From CAZTDU01 sp050248795 (GTDB lineage: Bacteria > Pseudomonadota > Gammaproteobacteria > Burkholderiales > SG8-39): DNA of 64,000 nucleotides. The position numbers were made by a program, and so were the translations under genes. Positions 17,076 through 28,270 of the stretch are shown here, piece by piece. The stretch's first letter is position 1; each line of letters begins with the position of its first letter. The notes below the pieces were generated by a model, which was not told the origin of the DNA, searched no databases, and was given only the letters and a program-made list of their open reading frames with translations. The stretch covers positions 1 to 64,000 of the forward strand of contig JBFWRS010000013.1 in the NCBI GenBank assembly GCA_050248795.1. The letters are read 5' to 3'.

Positions 17076-17971
17076 ACCTTCAGCTTCGGGTCGAGCCAGT
17101 CGCGCAGGCTGTCGCCGAACAGATTGAAGGCGAATACCGCGAGGCTGATGGCGAGGCCGGGGAAGATGATCATCCACGGCGCTTCGCGGTAGAACTCGGC
17201 CGAAGACCCCGAGAGCATCAGGCCCCACGCCGCGGTGGGCTCGGTGACGCCCAGGCCGAGGAAGGAAAGCGAGGCTTCGAGCAGGATCGCCTGCGCGACG
17301 AAGGCGGTCAGCATGATGAGGTAGGGCGCGACGACGTTCGGGATGATGTGGCGGAAAATGATGCGCGTGTGCGAGAAGCCCGCGGTGCGCGCCGCGTCGA
17401 TATAGGGCATTTCGCGTATCGCCAGCGCCGAGGAGCGCACCACGCGCGCGACCTTCGGGACCATCGGCACCGCGATTGCGATGACGAGATTCAGGTCCAG
17501 GCCGCCGACGTTCCACTTGCCGAGCACCGACACCACCGCCAGCGCCAGCACGATGATCGGGAACGCCAGCAGCACGTCCATCAGCCGCTGTATCGCCATG
17601 TCGATGCGGCCGCCGAAATAGGCCGACACCACGCCGACCACGGCGCCCAGCGTACAGCCGAGGAACGACGCCAGCAGGCCGACGATGAGCGCGGTGCGCG
17701 CGCCGTAGATGATGCGCGACAGCACGTCGCGGCCGAAGGCATCGGTGCCCAGCCAGTGATCCCACGAGGGTTTGGCGAGCATGGCGCCGTAGTCCACCTT
17801 CAGCGGATCCTGCGGCGCCACCCACTCGGCGAAGATGCCGCCGAACAGCATCAGCACGATGATGGCGAGGCCGGTGGCGCCCAGCGGCTGCGTGACGAGG
17901 AACTGCAGCACCGGGTGCCGGCGCTTGGGGACCTTGTAGACGATGTCGGGCGTGCCCGGGACGGCGGCCAT
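17072..17971 (-). CDS. DppC/OppC-like ABC peptide permease
   Basis: This second permease subunit of a peptide/nickel-type ABC importer has 299 residues: an N-terminal OppC leader helix (about 27-48), GTDAFGRDVLSRIIYGARTA, and the EAA loop IDAARTAGFSHTRIIFRHII contacting the ATPase. It follows dppB with one base between and is followed by azlC with a 4-base overlap. Part of the operon read 22716 to 16058. Confidence 0.88.
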   Translation of the reverse strand: MAAVPGTPDIVYKVPKRRHPVLQFLVTQPLGATGLAIIVLMLFGGIFAEWVAPQDPLKVDYGAMLAKPSWDHWLGTDAFGRDVLSRIIYGARTALIVGLLASFLGCTLGAVVGVVSAYFGGRIDMAIQRLMDVLLAFPIIVLALAVVSVLGKWNVGGLDLNLVIAIAVPMVPKVARVVRSSALAIREMPYIDAARTAGFSHTRIIFRHIIPNVVAPYLIMLTAFVAQAILLEASLSFLGLGVTEPTAAWGLMLSGSSAEFYREAPWMIIFPGLAISLAVFAFNLFGDSLRDWLDPKLKV

Positions 17972-17972
17972 G

Positions 17973-18926
17973 TCAGCGGTAGCGGATGCGCGGGTCGAGC
18001 GCCGCGTACAGCAGGTCGACGATGAAGTTGATGAAGATGAACAGCGCCGCGATCAGCATCACCAGCGCCTGCACCATGGTGAAGTCGCCGCGCGTCACCG
18101 TCTCGACGAAGAGCTTGCCCAGGCCGTTCAAGTTGAACACCTGCTCGGTGACCACCAGGCCGCCGATGAGGAAGGCGAACTCGAGGCCGATCACGGTGAC
18201 CACCGGCAGGAGCGCGTTGCGCATCGCGTGCCGCGCCACCACCAGGCGCTCCCACACGCCCTTGGCGCGCGCGGTGCGGATGTAGTCTTCCTTCAGCACT
18301 TCGAGCACGGTGGAGCGCGTCATGCGCGTCGCCACCGCGGAATAGCGGTAGCCGACCGCGAGCGCGGGCCAGATCAGCTGTGACAGGTTCTTCCACGGAT
18401 CGACGTAGATCGGCGTGTAGGTAAGCGGGGGGATCCAGTTGAAGTTGAGCAGCAGCAGCAGGATGAAGATCATGCCGAGCCAGAACGAGGGCACCGCGAG
18501 GCCGGCGATGGCGAACACGCGGATCACCTGGTCGATCCAGGTGTCCTTGTACAGCGCCGCGATGGTACCCAGCGGGATGGCGAGCACGGTGGCGAGCAGC
18601 GTCGCCATGATCGCCACCTGCATCGACAGCTCCAGCCGCGAGCTGATTTCGTCGACCACCGGGCGACCGGTCCACATCGATACGCCGAGGTCGCCGGTGA
18701 GCAGCCCGCCCATCCAGTCGACGAACTGGCCCCACATCGACTTGTCCAGGCCGAGGCGCGCGCGCTCCGCGGCGATCGTCGCCTGGTCCACCTGGCCGCC
18801 CTCGGCGAGCAGGCGCAGCTCGACGATGTCGCCGGGCATCAGGCGCAGCAGCACGAACACCAGCACCGCGACTCCGAGCAGCGTCGGAATCATCAGCAAC
18901 AGGCGGTTCAGGACGTAGCGCAGCAT
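17973..18926 (-). CDS. DppB/OppB-like ABC peptide permease
   Basis: The first permease subunit, 317 residues, six helices, opening with RYVLNRLLLMIPTLLGVAVL as in DppB. It contains ATRMTRSTVLEVLKEDYIRT and ARAKGVWERLVVARHAMRNA, which is the EAA loop. A conserved ending (NFIVDLLYAALDPRIRYR) confirms a full-length protein. It lies 62 bases downstream of the binding-protein gene. Confidence 0.88.
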   Translation of the reverse strand: MLRYVLNRLLLMIPTLLGVAVLVFVLLRLMPGDIVELRLLAEGGQVDQATIAAERARLGLDKSMWGQFVDWMGGLLTGDLGVSMWTGRPVVDEISSRLELSMQVAIMATLLATVLAIPLGTIAALYKDTWIDQVIRVFAIAGLAVPSFWLGMIFILLLLLNFNWIPPLTYTPIYVDPWKNLSQLIWPALAVGYRYSAVATRMTRSTVLEVLKEDYIRTARAKGVWERLVVARHAMRNALLPVVTVIGLEFAFLIGGLVVTEQVFNLNGLGKLFVETVTRGDFTMVQALVMLIAALFIFINFIVDLLYAALDPRIRYR

Positions 18927-18988
18927 GGCGGGCGGCAGGCCGGGCGCGCGGCGTTGCCGCGCGCCCGGTCAGGTACGACCGGCTCGTC

Positions 18989-20566
18989 CTACTGGTCGAG
19001 CCAGACCGAGGACAGGTCCTGGTTCAGGTAGTGGCTGGGCGACATGTACCAGCCCTTCAACGGCTTCCAGTTGACGATGATGCGGTGCCACCAGATGGTG
19101 GGAAAGGTGTAGGCCTCCTCGAGCGCGCGCTTCTCGAACTCGCGCAGGTACTTGATGCGCTCGGCCCTGTTCGGCGCCCGCACCTGCTTCTCGAACAGTC
19201 CGTCCAGCGTACGATCCTGGTAGCGGCCGTAGTTGATGGACGAGATGTCCGAGGACAGGTACTTCTGCAGCTGCAGGTTGGGTTCGTCCATGAAGTCGCA
19301 GTTGAAGTCCAGCCCGGCTTCGAAGTTGCCCGCGCGCAGCGCCGCCTGGTACAGCTTGGTATCGAGCTGCTGGTGCTCGGCGGTGACGCCGATCTGCCGC
19401 CACTGGTCGATGAGGAAGATCCCCACCGGCGTGTACGGCATCGGCACGTTGCGGTTGGTGAACTTGAACTTCAGGTTCGACACGCCCGCTTCCTTGAGCA
19501 GCCGCTGCGCCTCCGCGCGCGCCTTCGCCACGTCCTTGCCGAAGCCGGGATACTTCATCAGCTCCTCGGTGCTCGGCGCGAGATCGTAGCCCGGGCGCAG
19601 CACGCCGCCGACGTGGCGCACCAGGGCGATCTTCGACAGCGCCTCGGCGCCGCCCCAGCGGTCGATGCCGATCGACAGCGCGCGGCGCACGCGCGCGTCG
19701 TCGAAGGGCTTCTTCTCGGTGTTGAAGGTCACCACCAGCGCGCAGCTCCACGGCTGCTCGTACACGTTGACCTTGTCGCCGAGCGCCTTGACGAGGTTGT
19801 CCTTGTCCGCGGGCGAATGGCCGCGGAACTCGGCGAGCACCTCGCCCGCCTGCAGCGCATTGACGCGTGCCGCAGTGTTGCGGATGAAGATCGCGCGGTA
19901 GCCGTCGAGATAGGGCTTGCCCTTCTCGAAGTAGGCGTCGTTGCGCTTGCCCACCCAGTGCGAGCCGGCGGCATGCTCGACGAACGCGAACGGCCCGGTT
20001 CCCATGATGTTCTTCTCGGGGAACTTCGGATCGGCCTTGAGCTTCTCCGCGCTGTAGATGCAGTCCCAGGGCGAGGCGAAGAGCGACAGCATCGCCGAGT
20101 TGGGTGCCTTCAGCTTGAACACCACGGTTGCCGGGTCCGGCGTGTCGATCGACGCGATGTCGGCGTACGCGCCCTTGCGCAGCGATACCACGCCCTGCGG
20201 CGGATTCGAGATGCGCTCGTAGGTGGCTTTAACGTCGGCGGAGCTGAAGTTCGAGCCGTCGTGGAACTTGACGCCGGTGTGCAGCTTGAAGGTGTAGGTG
20301 AGGCCGTCGGCGGACACCGTCCACGACTGCGCGAGGTCGCCGACCACCTTCGGATAGTTCGCCGGGTCGAACTTCAGCAGCGTGTTGTAGTGCGGGCGCA
20401 CCGGGTGGATGAACGCGAACGAGGAGTTCGCATGGCAGTCGTAGTTGGGCGGTTCCGCGCTGACGGCGAACTTGAGTTCGCCGCCGCGCTTCTGTGCCTG
20501 CGCGCCGAAAGGCGTGGCGGCGAGTGCCGCGACTGCAACAACGAGCGCAACTCTGTGCAATTTCAT
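18989..20566 (-). CDS. peptide-type ABC substrate-binding protein (SBP family 5)
   Basis: A periplasmic binding protein of 525 residues with a Sec signal peptide (MKLHRVALVVAVAALAATPF, cleaved after AQA). Family 5 features: the GGELKFAVSAEPPNYD opening, SWTVSADGLTYTFKLHTGVK and FHDGSNFSSADVKATYERI. I chose the ATG at 20566 because GGAGGA precedes it with good spacing. SBP family 5 binds peptides, glycosides, opines or nickel chelates; the ligand is unknown. It lies between the fused ATPase and the permeases. Confidence 0.87.
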   Translation of the reverse strand: MKLHRVALVVAVAALAATPFGAQAQKRGGELKFAVSAEPPNYDCHANSSFAFIHPVRPHYNTLLKFDPANYPKVVGDLAQSWTVSADGLTYTFKLHTGVKFHDGSNFSSADVKATYERISNPPQGVVSLRKGAYADIASIDTPDPATVVFKLKAPNSAMLSLFASPWDCIYSAEKLKADPKFPEKNIMGTGPFAFVEHAAGSHWVGKRNDAYFEKGKPYLDGYRAIFIRNTAARVNALQAGEVLAEFRGHSPADKDNLVKALGDKVNVYEQPWSCALVVTFNTEKKPFDDARVRRALSIGIDRWGGAEALSKIALVRHVGGVLRPGYDLAPSTEELMKYPGFGKDVAKARAEAQRLLKEAGVSNLKFKFTNRNVPMPYTPVGIFLIDQWRQIGVTAEHQQLDTKLYQAALRAGNFEAGLDFNCDFMDEPNLQLQKYLSSDISSINYGRYQDRTLDGLFEKQVRAPNRAERIKYLREFEKRALEEAYTFPTIWWHRIIVNWKPLKGWYMSPSHYLNQDLSSVWLDQ

Positions 20567-20643
20567 GGGTCCTCCTCCTCGTGGCATTGACCGGCGCCAT
20601 GTGGCCCGGGGCATGTTGTTACCTTGCATCCGACAGCGACACG

Positions 20644-22716
<2,073 letters not shown>

Positions 22717-22723
22717 GGGGCGG

Positions 22724-23503
22724 TCATTTTCCTTCGAATCGGGGTTTGCGCTTGTCGAGGAATGCGCGGGTGCCGGCGCGGAAATCCTCGGTGTCGAAGC
22801 AGGCGTAGCTCTCATCGTACTCCGCCTCGGTGAGCGGCCGCGGGTCGGCCAGCCGCCGGGCGAATTTCTTGTGCCAGCGCGCGGCGAGCGGCGCGCCTTC
22901 CGCGATTCGCCGTGCCGCGGCAAGCGCTTCTTCCTCGACGCGATCGTCCGGCACCACGCGCGTGACCAGGCCCTTCGAAAGCGCTTCGTCGGCGCCGAAT
23001 ACTCGGCCTTCGAGCAGGATCTCCAGTGCCACCGCGCGGCCCGCCACCGCCATCAGGCCGGCGAGCTCGTCGTAGGCGACGACCAGGCCGAGGTTCCGGA
23101 TCGGCACGCCGAAGCGCGACGAAGCGCCGCAGATGCGCAGGTCGCATTGCGAGGCGATCTCCAGGCCGCCGCCGATGCAGGCACCCTCGATCAGCGCGAG
23201 CGTCGGGTGCCGGCACCCGGCCACCGCGCGCATCGCCGCCGCGATCGATTCGCCGTACACCTTCGCCTGCCGCGAATTCGCGCGCACGGTCTCGAACTCG
23301 GCGATGTCCGCACCCGATGCGAACGCCTTGCCGCCCGCCCCGCGCAGCACGACGCAGCGCAGCGCATCGTCGGCGGACAGCTCGCGCATCGCCGCGGCGA
23401 GCCCGTCCCACATCGCCAGCGTCAGCGCATTGAGCTTCTCTGGCCGGTTCAGCACCACCGTGGCGACGTGTCCGTCGCGGCGGACGAGTATCGCGTCGCT
23501 CAT
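22724..23503 (-). CDS. enoyl-CoA hydratase/isomerase family protein
   Basis: A crotonase-fold protein of 259 residues. The oxyanion-hole segments are KAFASGADIAEF and ALIEGACIGGGLEIASQCDL; the LRICGASSRFGVPIRNLGL segment follows. Glu in the catalytic region is not obviously in the canonical place, so hydratase versus other crotonase chemistry is open. Located between the TRAP permease gene (4 bases upstream) and the peptide transporter operon, it may act on the CoA ester of whatever the TRAP system imports. Confidence 0.82.
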   Translation of the reverse strand: MSDAILVRRDGHVATVVLNRPEKLNALTLAMWDGLAAAMRELSADDALRCVVLRGAGGKAFASGADIAEFETVRANSRQAKVYGESIAAAMRAVAGCRHPTLALIEGACIGGGLEIASQCDLRICGASSRFGVPIRNLGLVVAYDELAGLMAVAGRAVALEILLEGRVFGADEALSKGLVTRVVPDDRVEEEALAAARRIAEGAPLAARWHKKFARRLADPRPLTEAEYDESYACFDTEDFRAGTRAFLDKRKPRFEGK

Positions 23504-23507
23504 GCGT

Positions 23508-24788
23508 TCACCGATAGAAGACGTTGACCAGCCACAGCGGGATCGCCGGCACGTAGGTGATGAGCAGCAGCAGCGATACCAGCACGGCGATGAAGGGCAG
23601 GTTGGCGCGGGTGACGTCCCACACGCTTTCCTTCGCGATCGAGCACGCGGTCATCAGCACGCTCGCCACCGGCGGCGTCTGCTGGCCGATGGCGAGATTC
23701 AGCGTGACGACGAGTCCGAAATGCACCGGATCGATGCCGACCGCATTCACCACCGGCATCACGATCGGCACCACCAGGATGATCGCCGCCGCCGAATGCA
23801 GGAACAGGCCGATGAAGAGGAAGAACACGTTCAAGAGCGCGAGCACCGCCCACGGCTCGGTGGTGAGGCGAGTGATGGCCGCGGCGAGCTTCTGCGGCGC
23901 CTGCGATTCGGTGAGGTAGACGCCGAGCAGCGCGCTGGAGGCGACCAGCAGCATCACCACCGCGGTCTGCACCGCGCCATCGACGATCGCGGTGCGCAGC
24001 ATCTTCAGGTCGATCTCGCGGTACCACAGCGCGACGCCGATCGCCGCCACGACGGCGAGCCCGGCACCCTCGGTCGCGGTCACCAGCCCACCGAAGATGC
24101 CGCCGAGGATGATGATCGGCAGCAGGAATGCCAGCGCCGCGTCCTTGAAGGTCTGCCAGACGCGGCGCAGCTGGAACACCTCTTCGACCGGGTAGTCGTA
24201 CCTGACCGCGTACCAGTAGCACAGGCCCATCATCATGAAGCCGCCGATCAGACCGGGGATGATGCCGGCGACGAACAGCTGCACCACCGAGCTTTCCGCC
24301 ATCACCGCGTACAGGATCATCGGGATCGACGGCGGGATGATGATGGCGAGCGATGCCGACGACGACGTAACCGCCGCGGTGAACGGCCCCGGGTAACCCT
24401 TCTTTTTCATCGCCGGCATCAGCACCGAGCCGAGCGCGGCGACGTCGGCGACCGCCGAGCCGGAGATCTCGGCGAAGAACATCGACGCGCCGACGTTGAC
24501 CATGGCGAGGCCGCCGCGCACGAAGCCCAGCAGCGCGGAAGCGAAAGCGATCAGCCGGCGCGAGATGCCCGAGGTGTTCATGATCGCGCCGGCGAGGATG
24601 AACAGCGGAATCGCGATCAGCGGGAAGTTGGTGGCGCCGTTGTAGATGACGATGGCGAGGTTGGGCAGCACGTCCGTGCCCTGCGTGGCCATCATGGCGG
24701 TGACCGCAGCGATGCCGATCGCGACCGCGATCGGCACGTTGAGCAGCACCAGCGCCAGCACCCCCAGGAAGAGGAGGACGATCGACAT
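23508..24788 (-). CDS. dctM: TRAP transporter large permease (DctM type)
   Basis: The 426-residue large membrane subunit has about 12 helices. It includes GIAAVTAMMATQGTDVLPNL, FPLIAIPLFILAGAIMNTSG and FAEISGSAVADVAALGSVLM, all typical DctM segments. It drives Na+-coupled uptake of an organic acid delivered by the binding protein. It lies directly after the small subunit gene, with no spacer. Confidence 0.92.
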   Translation of the reverse strand: MSIVLLFLGVLALVLLNVPIAVAIGIAAVTAMMATQGTDVLPNLAIVIYNGATNFPLIAIPLFILAGAIMNTSGISRRLIAFASALLGFVRGGLAMVNVGASMFFAEISGSAVADVAALGSVLMPAMKKKGYPGPFTAAVTSSSASLAIIIPPSIPMILYAVMAESSVVQLFVAGIIPGLIGGFMMMGLCYWYAVRYDYPVEEVFQLRRVWQTFKDAALAFLLPIIILGGIFGGLVTATEGAGLAVVAAIGVALWYREIDLKMLRTAIVDGAVQTAVVMLLVASSALLGVYLTESQAPQKLAAAITRLTTEPWAVLALLNVFFLFIGLFLHSAAAIILVVPIVMPVVNAVGIDPVHFGLVVTLNLAIGQQTPPVASVLMTACSIAKESVWDVTRANLPFIAVLVSLLLLITYVPAIPLWLVNVFYR

Positions 24789-25283
24789 CTACGATCCGCC
24801 CCGCGCCGGCCTCGCCGCGGCTGCGCGCAGCACCTCCGGCAGCCGCAGCAGTTCGGCGATGACGAACATCGCCGCGCCCACCGGGATCACCGACTGCGTG
24901 TACATCACGGATACCTGCGGCAGGCTGACCAGACTGTCCGTGCTGAGGACTTCCAGCACCGACCAGCCAACCCACGCAAGCAGGCAGAAGAAGCCGATCA
25001 CGCAGGCCTCGGCAAACAGGGTGCATGCCATGCGCAGGCCGGGAGGCATGGCATCGACGAGCGCGGATACGCCGATGTGCGCGCCGCGCAGCGCCGCCAG
25101 CGCGGCACCATAGAACGTGATCCACGCCAGCAGCACCGAGGCGATCTCGTCGTACCAGACCAGCGACGCCCCGGCCTTGCGGTACACCACCGCGACCGCC
25201 ACCAGCAGCGCGAGCGCGACCATCAGGACGATGACGATCCACTCCAGCAGGCGCTCATAGCGCCTGCGGCAGGCGGCGAGCAT
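24789..25283 (-). CDS. dctQ: TRAP transporter small permease (DctQ type)
   Basis: Predicted 164 residues with four hydrophobic segments, the pattern of DctQ subunits: WIVIVLMVALALLVAVAVVY, then YDEIASVLLAWITFYGAALA and RGAHIGVSALVDAMP, the conserved middle motif. It partners DctM in one membrane complex. Located between the binding protein and large permease genes as usual. Confidence 0.88.
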   Translation of the reverse strand: MLAACRRRYERLLEWIVIVLMVALALLVAVAVVYRKAGASLVWYDEIASVLLAWITFYGAALAALRGAHIGVSALVDAMPPGLRMACTLFAEACVIGFFCLLAWVGWSVLEVLSTDSLVSLPQVSVMYTQSVIPVGAAMFVIAELLRLPEVLRAAAARPARGGS

Positions 25284-25293
25284 CGGCGCGGGC

Positions 25294-26283
25294 TTACTTG
25301 CCGAGCGCGATGGCGCGGTCGATGACTTCCTTCGCGCCCTTCACTTCCTTGGCGAATTCCTCGTACACCGGCTTCGACGCGGCGACGAAGGCATCCTTGT
25401 TGGGCGTGTTCACCTGTACCCCGGCAGACTTGATCTTGGCGAGCAGGTCTTCATCGTCCTGCGCCGCCTTCTTGTAGACGAAGTCCTGCGTATCCCTGGC
25501 CGCCGCCTCGAGGATGCCGCGCACGTCCGCCGGCAGGCTGGCCCACTTCTTCGCCCCCACGGTGGCGTAGGCGGGCGTGTAGACGTGCCCGGTGAGCGAC
25601 AGGTACTTCTGCACCTCCTGGAACTTGGCGCTGAAGATCTGCGTGAACGGGTTCTCCTGGCCGTCCATGACGCCGGTCTGCAGCGCGGTGAACACCTCGG
25701 AGAACTTCATCGGCGAGGGATTGGCGCCGTAGGTCTGGAACATCTTCACGCGCCACTTGCCCTCGGGCGTGCGCAGCTTGATGCCCTTGAGGTCATCGGG
25801 CGTGTTGATCGGGCGCTTGTTGTTGGTGATGTGGCGGTAGCCGTTTTCCCACACGGCGATGATCTTCAGGCCCTTCGCCTCGGCGGCCGGCGCGAGCGAC
25901 TTCCAGAACACGTCCTTCTCGATCTTCTTCATGTGCCCGCGGTCCTTGACCAGGTAGGGCATCTCGAAGACGCCGAAAAGATCGGCCTCGGAGGACATCA
26001 CGGTGGAGGGCAGCGCCATGTCGACGGTGCCGAGTTTGAGCTTCTGCAGCAGTTCCTTGTCGCCGCCGAGTTGGCTGGAGCCGTAGACCACGACTTTGGC
26101 CTTGCCGCCGAGCTTGGCGTTGGCGCGCCTGGCGAACTCCTCTGCCGAGGCCGCGAACAGCGATCCCGGGTTGCCGACGTGGCCGAACTTGATTTCGGTC
26201 TGCGCGAGCGCGCTGCCCGCGAATGCCGCGACGAGCGCGGCGGACACCGCGCCGAGCGCGGTCCGGATGCGTGCGTGTTTCAT
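25294..26283 (-). CDS. dctP: TRAP transporter substrate-binding protein (DctP type)
   Basis: A periplasmic receptor of 329 residues with signal peptide ending AGSALAQ. The ligand-carboxylate Arg lies in IKLRTPEGKWRVKMF, and GVMDGQENPFTQIFSAKFQE is the family signature. DctP proteins bind C4-dicarboxylates, sugar acids, lactate or keto acids. Downstream genes encode both permease subunits. The upstream aminotransferase gene suggests a glyoxylate- or hydroxyacid-related ligand, as an inference. Confidence 0.9.
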   Translation of the reverse strand: MKHARIRTALGAVSAALVAAFAGSALAQTEIKFGHVGNPGSLFAASAEEFARRANAKLGGKAKVVVYGSSQLGGDKELLQKLKLGTVDMALPSTVMSSEADLFGVFEMPYLVKDRGHMKKIEKDVFWKSLAPAAEAKGLKIIAVWENGYRHITNNKRPINTPDDLKGIKLRTPEGKWRVKMFQTYGANPSPMKFSEVFTALQTGVMDGQENPFTQIFSAKFQEVQKYLSLTGHVYTPAYATVGAKKWASLPADVRGILEAAARDTQDFVYKKAAQDDEDLLAKIKSAGVQVNTPNKDAFVAASKPVYEEFAKEVKGAKEVIDRAIALGK

Positions 26284-26313
26284 GGTTTGTCCTCCTCCTT
26301 GGTTGCTGGCCGG

Positions 26314-27510
26314 CTACGCCGCCGCGCGCGCCGGGCTGGCGCGGCACTCGGCGAGGTATGCCATTGCCGCCTGCACGCCCTCCCTCCTGGAGGGCACGCC
26401 GGCGAGTTGCAGTCCCATCTCCACGCCGGCGAGTGTACCCATCAACGCCAGGTCGTTGAAATCGCCCAGGTGCCCGATGCGGAACACCTTGCCGGCGAGC
26501 TTGCCCAGCCCGGTCCCCAGGGACATGTCGAAATGCTCGAGGATCACCGCGCGCAGGCGGTCGGCGTCATGGCCGGCGGGCAGCAGCACCGCGGTAAGCG
26601 CGCCGCTGTACTCGGCGGGATTGGCGGCGAGGATCTCCAGGCCCCAGGCGCGCACCGCGCGCCGCGTGGCTTCGGCATGCCGCTGATGACGCGCGAAGAC
26701 ATTCTCCAGGCCTTCCTCGTCCAGCAGCATCGTCAATGCTTCGCGCAGCCCGTACAGCAGGTTGGTCGCCGGCGTGTAGGGGAAGTAGCCGCCCTTGCCC
26801 GCGGCGAGCATCTCTTCCCAGTTCCAGTACGCGCGCGGCAGCTTCGCCGCCGCGGAGGCGGCCAGCGCCTTCGCGGAGATGGCGTTGAACGACAGGCCGG
26901 GCGGCAGCATCAATCCTTTCTGCGAGCCTGCCACGGTGACGTCCACGCCCCATTCGTCGTGCCGGTAGTCGATCGAAGCCAGCGACGAGATCGTGTCCAC
27001 CATCAGCAGCGCCGGGTGCTTGGCCGCATCGATGGCGGCACGCACCGCAGGGATGTCGGAGGTCACGCCGGTGGAGGTTTCGTTGTGCACCACGCACACC
27101 GCCTTGAAGCGGTGCTGGCTGTCCTCGCGCAGCCGCTTGCCGATGGCCGTTGCATCGGCGCCGTGGCGCCAGTCGCCGGCGATGAACTCCGGCGCCAGTC
27201 CGAGACGCAGCGCGAGCTTGTGCCACAGTGCCGCGAACTGCCCGGTCTCGTACATCAGCACCGCGTCGCCCGGCGACAGCGTGTTGACCAGGGCCGCCTC
27301 CCAGGCGCCGGTGCCGGATGCCGGATAGATCACGACGTCCGCACCGGTCCTGAACACCCGCTTCATGCCGGCCAGGCAGGCTTTGCCCAGGTCGGCGAAA
27401 TCGGGGCCGCGATGGTCCATGGTGGGGAAATCGATCGCCCGCAGCACCCGGTCGGGGACGTTCGTAGGGCCCGGAATCTGCAGGAAGTGGCGCCCGGCGG
27501 CTCTTGCCAT
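26314..27510 (-). CDS. serine--glyoxylate-type class V aminotransferase
   Basis: A PLP enzyme of 398 residues. Opening RHFLQIPGPTNVPDRVLRA and IYPASGTGAWEAAL (PLP phosphate site) are those of serine-, alanine- or aspartate-glyoxylate aminotransferases. MVDTISSLASIDYRHDEWGV supplies the PLP Asp, and the Schiff-base Lys lies in VAGSQKGLMLPPGLSF. It would make glycine from glyoxylate using serine or a related donor. It heads the - strand operon with the TRAP genes and is divergent from a GntR regulator, with palindromic sites in between. Confidence 0.85.
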   Translation of the reverse strand: MARAAGRHFLQIPGPTNVPDRVLRAIDFPTMDHRGPDFADLGKACLAGMKRVFRTGADVVIYPASGTGAWEAALVNTLSPGDAVLMYETGQFAALWHKLALRLGLAPEFIAGDWRHGADATAIGKRLREDSQHRFKAVCVVHNETSTGVTSDIPAVRAAIDAAKHPALLMVDTISSLASIDYRHDEWGVDVTVAGSQKGLMLPPGLSFNAISAKALAASAAAKLPRAYWNWEEMLAAGKGGYFPYTPATNLLYGLREALTMLLDEEGLENVFARHQRHAEATRRAVRAWGLEILAANPAEYSGALTAVLLPAGHDADRLRAVILEHFDMSLGTGLGKLAGKVFRIGHLGDFNDLALMGTLAGVEMGLQLAGVPSRREGVQAAMAYLAECRASPARAAA

Positions 27511-27522
27511 ATGGCCTCCCTA

Positions 27523-27532
27523 TTGCATGCAA
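27523..27532. promoter_or_regulatory. candidate GntR operator, aminotransferase side
   Basis: Perfect palindrome TTGCATGCAA in the divergent intergenic region. A 9-of-10 copy (CTGCATGCAA) lies at 27594-27603, touching the regulator's own start codon. FCD-type GntR proteins bind short palindromes of this size, so these are likely operators for control of both directions. Confidence 0.5.
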
Positions 27533-27541
27533 ACCAAATAA

Positions 27542-27553
27542 TGTTGCGCAACA
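27542..27553. promoter_or_regulatory. candidate operator palindrome TGTTGCGCAACA
   Basis: Perfect 12-base palindrome centred between the divergent aminotransferase and regulator genes. It resembles the TTGCATGCAA sites (TTGC..GCAA arms with a shifted centre), and may be a further binding site for the same regulator. Confidence 0.45.
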
Positions 27554-27593
27554 TAGAGGCCGGATGTTGCAGAACTGCGCCTCTTTTTGTATT

Positions 27594-27603
27594 CTGCATG
27601 CAA
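27594..27603. promoter_or_regulatory. candidate GntR operator at its own start
   Basis: CTGCATGCAA, one mismatch from the site at 27523-27532, ends one base before the ATG at 27605. Binding here would block translation initiation-region transcription, consistent with autorepression. Confidence 0.45.
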
Positions 27604-27604
27604 A

Positions 27605-28270
27605 ATGGAAGTCCTGCAAGCAGCAAGCCCGATTGTCCGACGACCGCTGCACGAGGATGCGGTCGAGCAGTTGCGGACCCTGATCGTGCATGGGGATCTG
27701 GCGCCCGGCTCACGCCTGAACGAGCGCGTGCTGTGCGAGCAGCTGGCGATATCGCGCACGCCGCTGCGCGAGGCGCTGAAGCTTCTCGCTACCGAGGGTC
27801 TGGTCGAGCTGCTGCCCAACCGCGGTGCCATCGTCGCGCGCCTGGATGCCGCGCGCCTCGCCGACACGCTGGCGGTGATGGGCGCGCTCGAGGCGCTGGC
27901 CGGGGAACTGGTGTGCGCGCGCGCATCCGACGCGGCGATCGCGCAGATCCGCGCGCTGCACTTCGACATGCTGGCGATGCATGCGCGCGGCGACCTCGCC
28001 GGGTACTTTCGCTACAACCAGTTGATCCACCTCGGCATCGTCGAAGCATCCGGCAACGCCGTGCTGGCAAGCACCTACCGGCACCTGAACGCGAACGTGC
28101 GGCGTGCGCGCTACATGGCGAACCTGTCGAAGGAGCGCTGGGATGCCGCGGTGCGCGAGCACGAGGCGATCCTGCAGGCGCTGGCCGCGCGCGACGCGAC
28201 GCGCTTGAAGGCACTGCTGGCCGAGCACCTGGCGAAGAAACTCTCTGCGGTGCTTGGTGCGCTGACGTGA
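27605..28270 (+). CDS. GntR-family (FadR/FCD subfamily) transcriptional regulator
   Basis: A DNA-binding regulator of 221 residues. The N-terminal winged helix has RPLHEDAVEQLRTLIVHGDL and PGSRLNERVLCEQLAISRTP with LREALKLLATEGLVEL. The all-helical FCD effector domain has metal-binding His residues around YFRYNQLIHLGIVEASGN and VREHEAIL. I preferred the ATG at 27605; a TTG at 27587 is an alternative. The divergent partner is the aminotransferase-TRAP operon, and the following oxidoreductase gene overlaps by four bases, so it probably controls both, likely with a hydroxy- or keto-acid as ligand. Confidence 0.88.
   Translation: MEVLQAASPIVRRPLHEDAVEQLRTLIVHGDLAPGSRLNERVLCEQLAISRTPLREALKLLATEGLVELLPNRGAIVARLDAARLADTLAVMGALEALAGELVCARASDAAIAQIRALHFDMLAMHARGDLAGYFRYNQLIHLGIVEASGNAVLASTYRHLNANVRRARYMANLSKERWDAAVREHEAILQALAARDATRLKALLAEHLAKKLSAVLGALT

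Noticed and set aside
25585..28266. A very long open frame on the + strand antisense to the aminotransferase and TRAP genes, merging into the FAD/Fe-S dehydrogenase frame
   Set aside because: It is antisense to well-recognised genes and arises from high GC content; the real gene starts at the GTG at 28267, where family homology begins.
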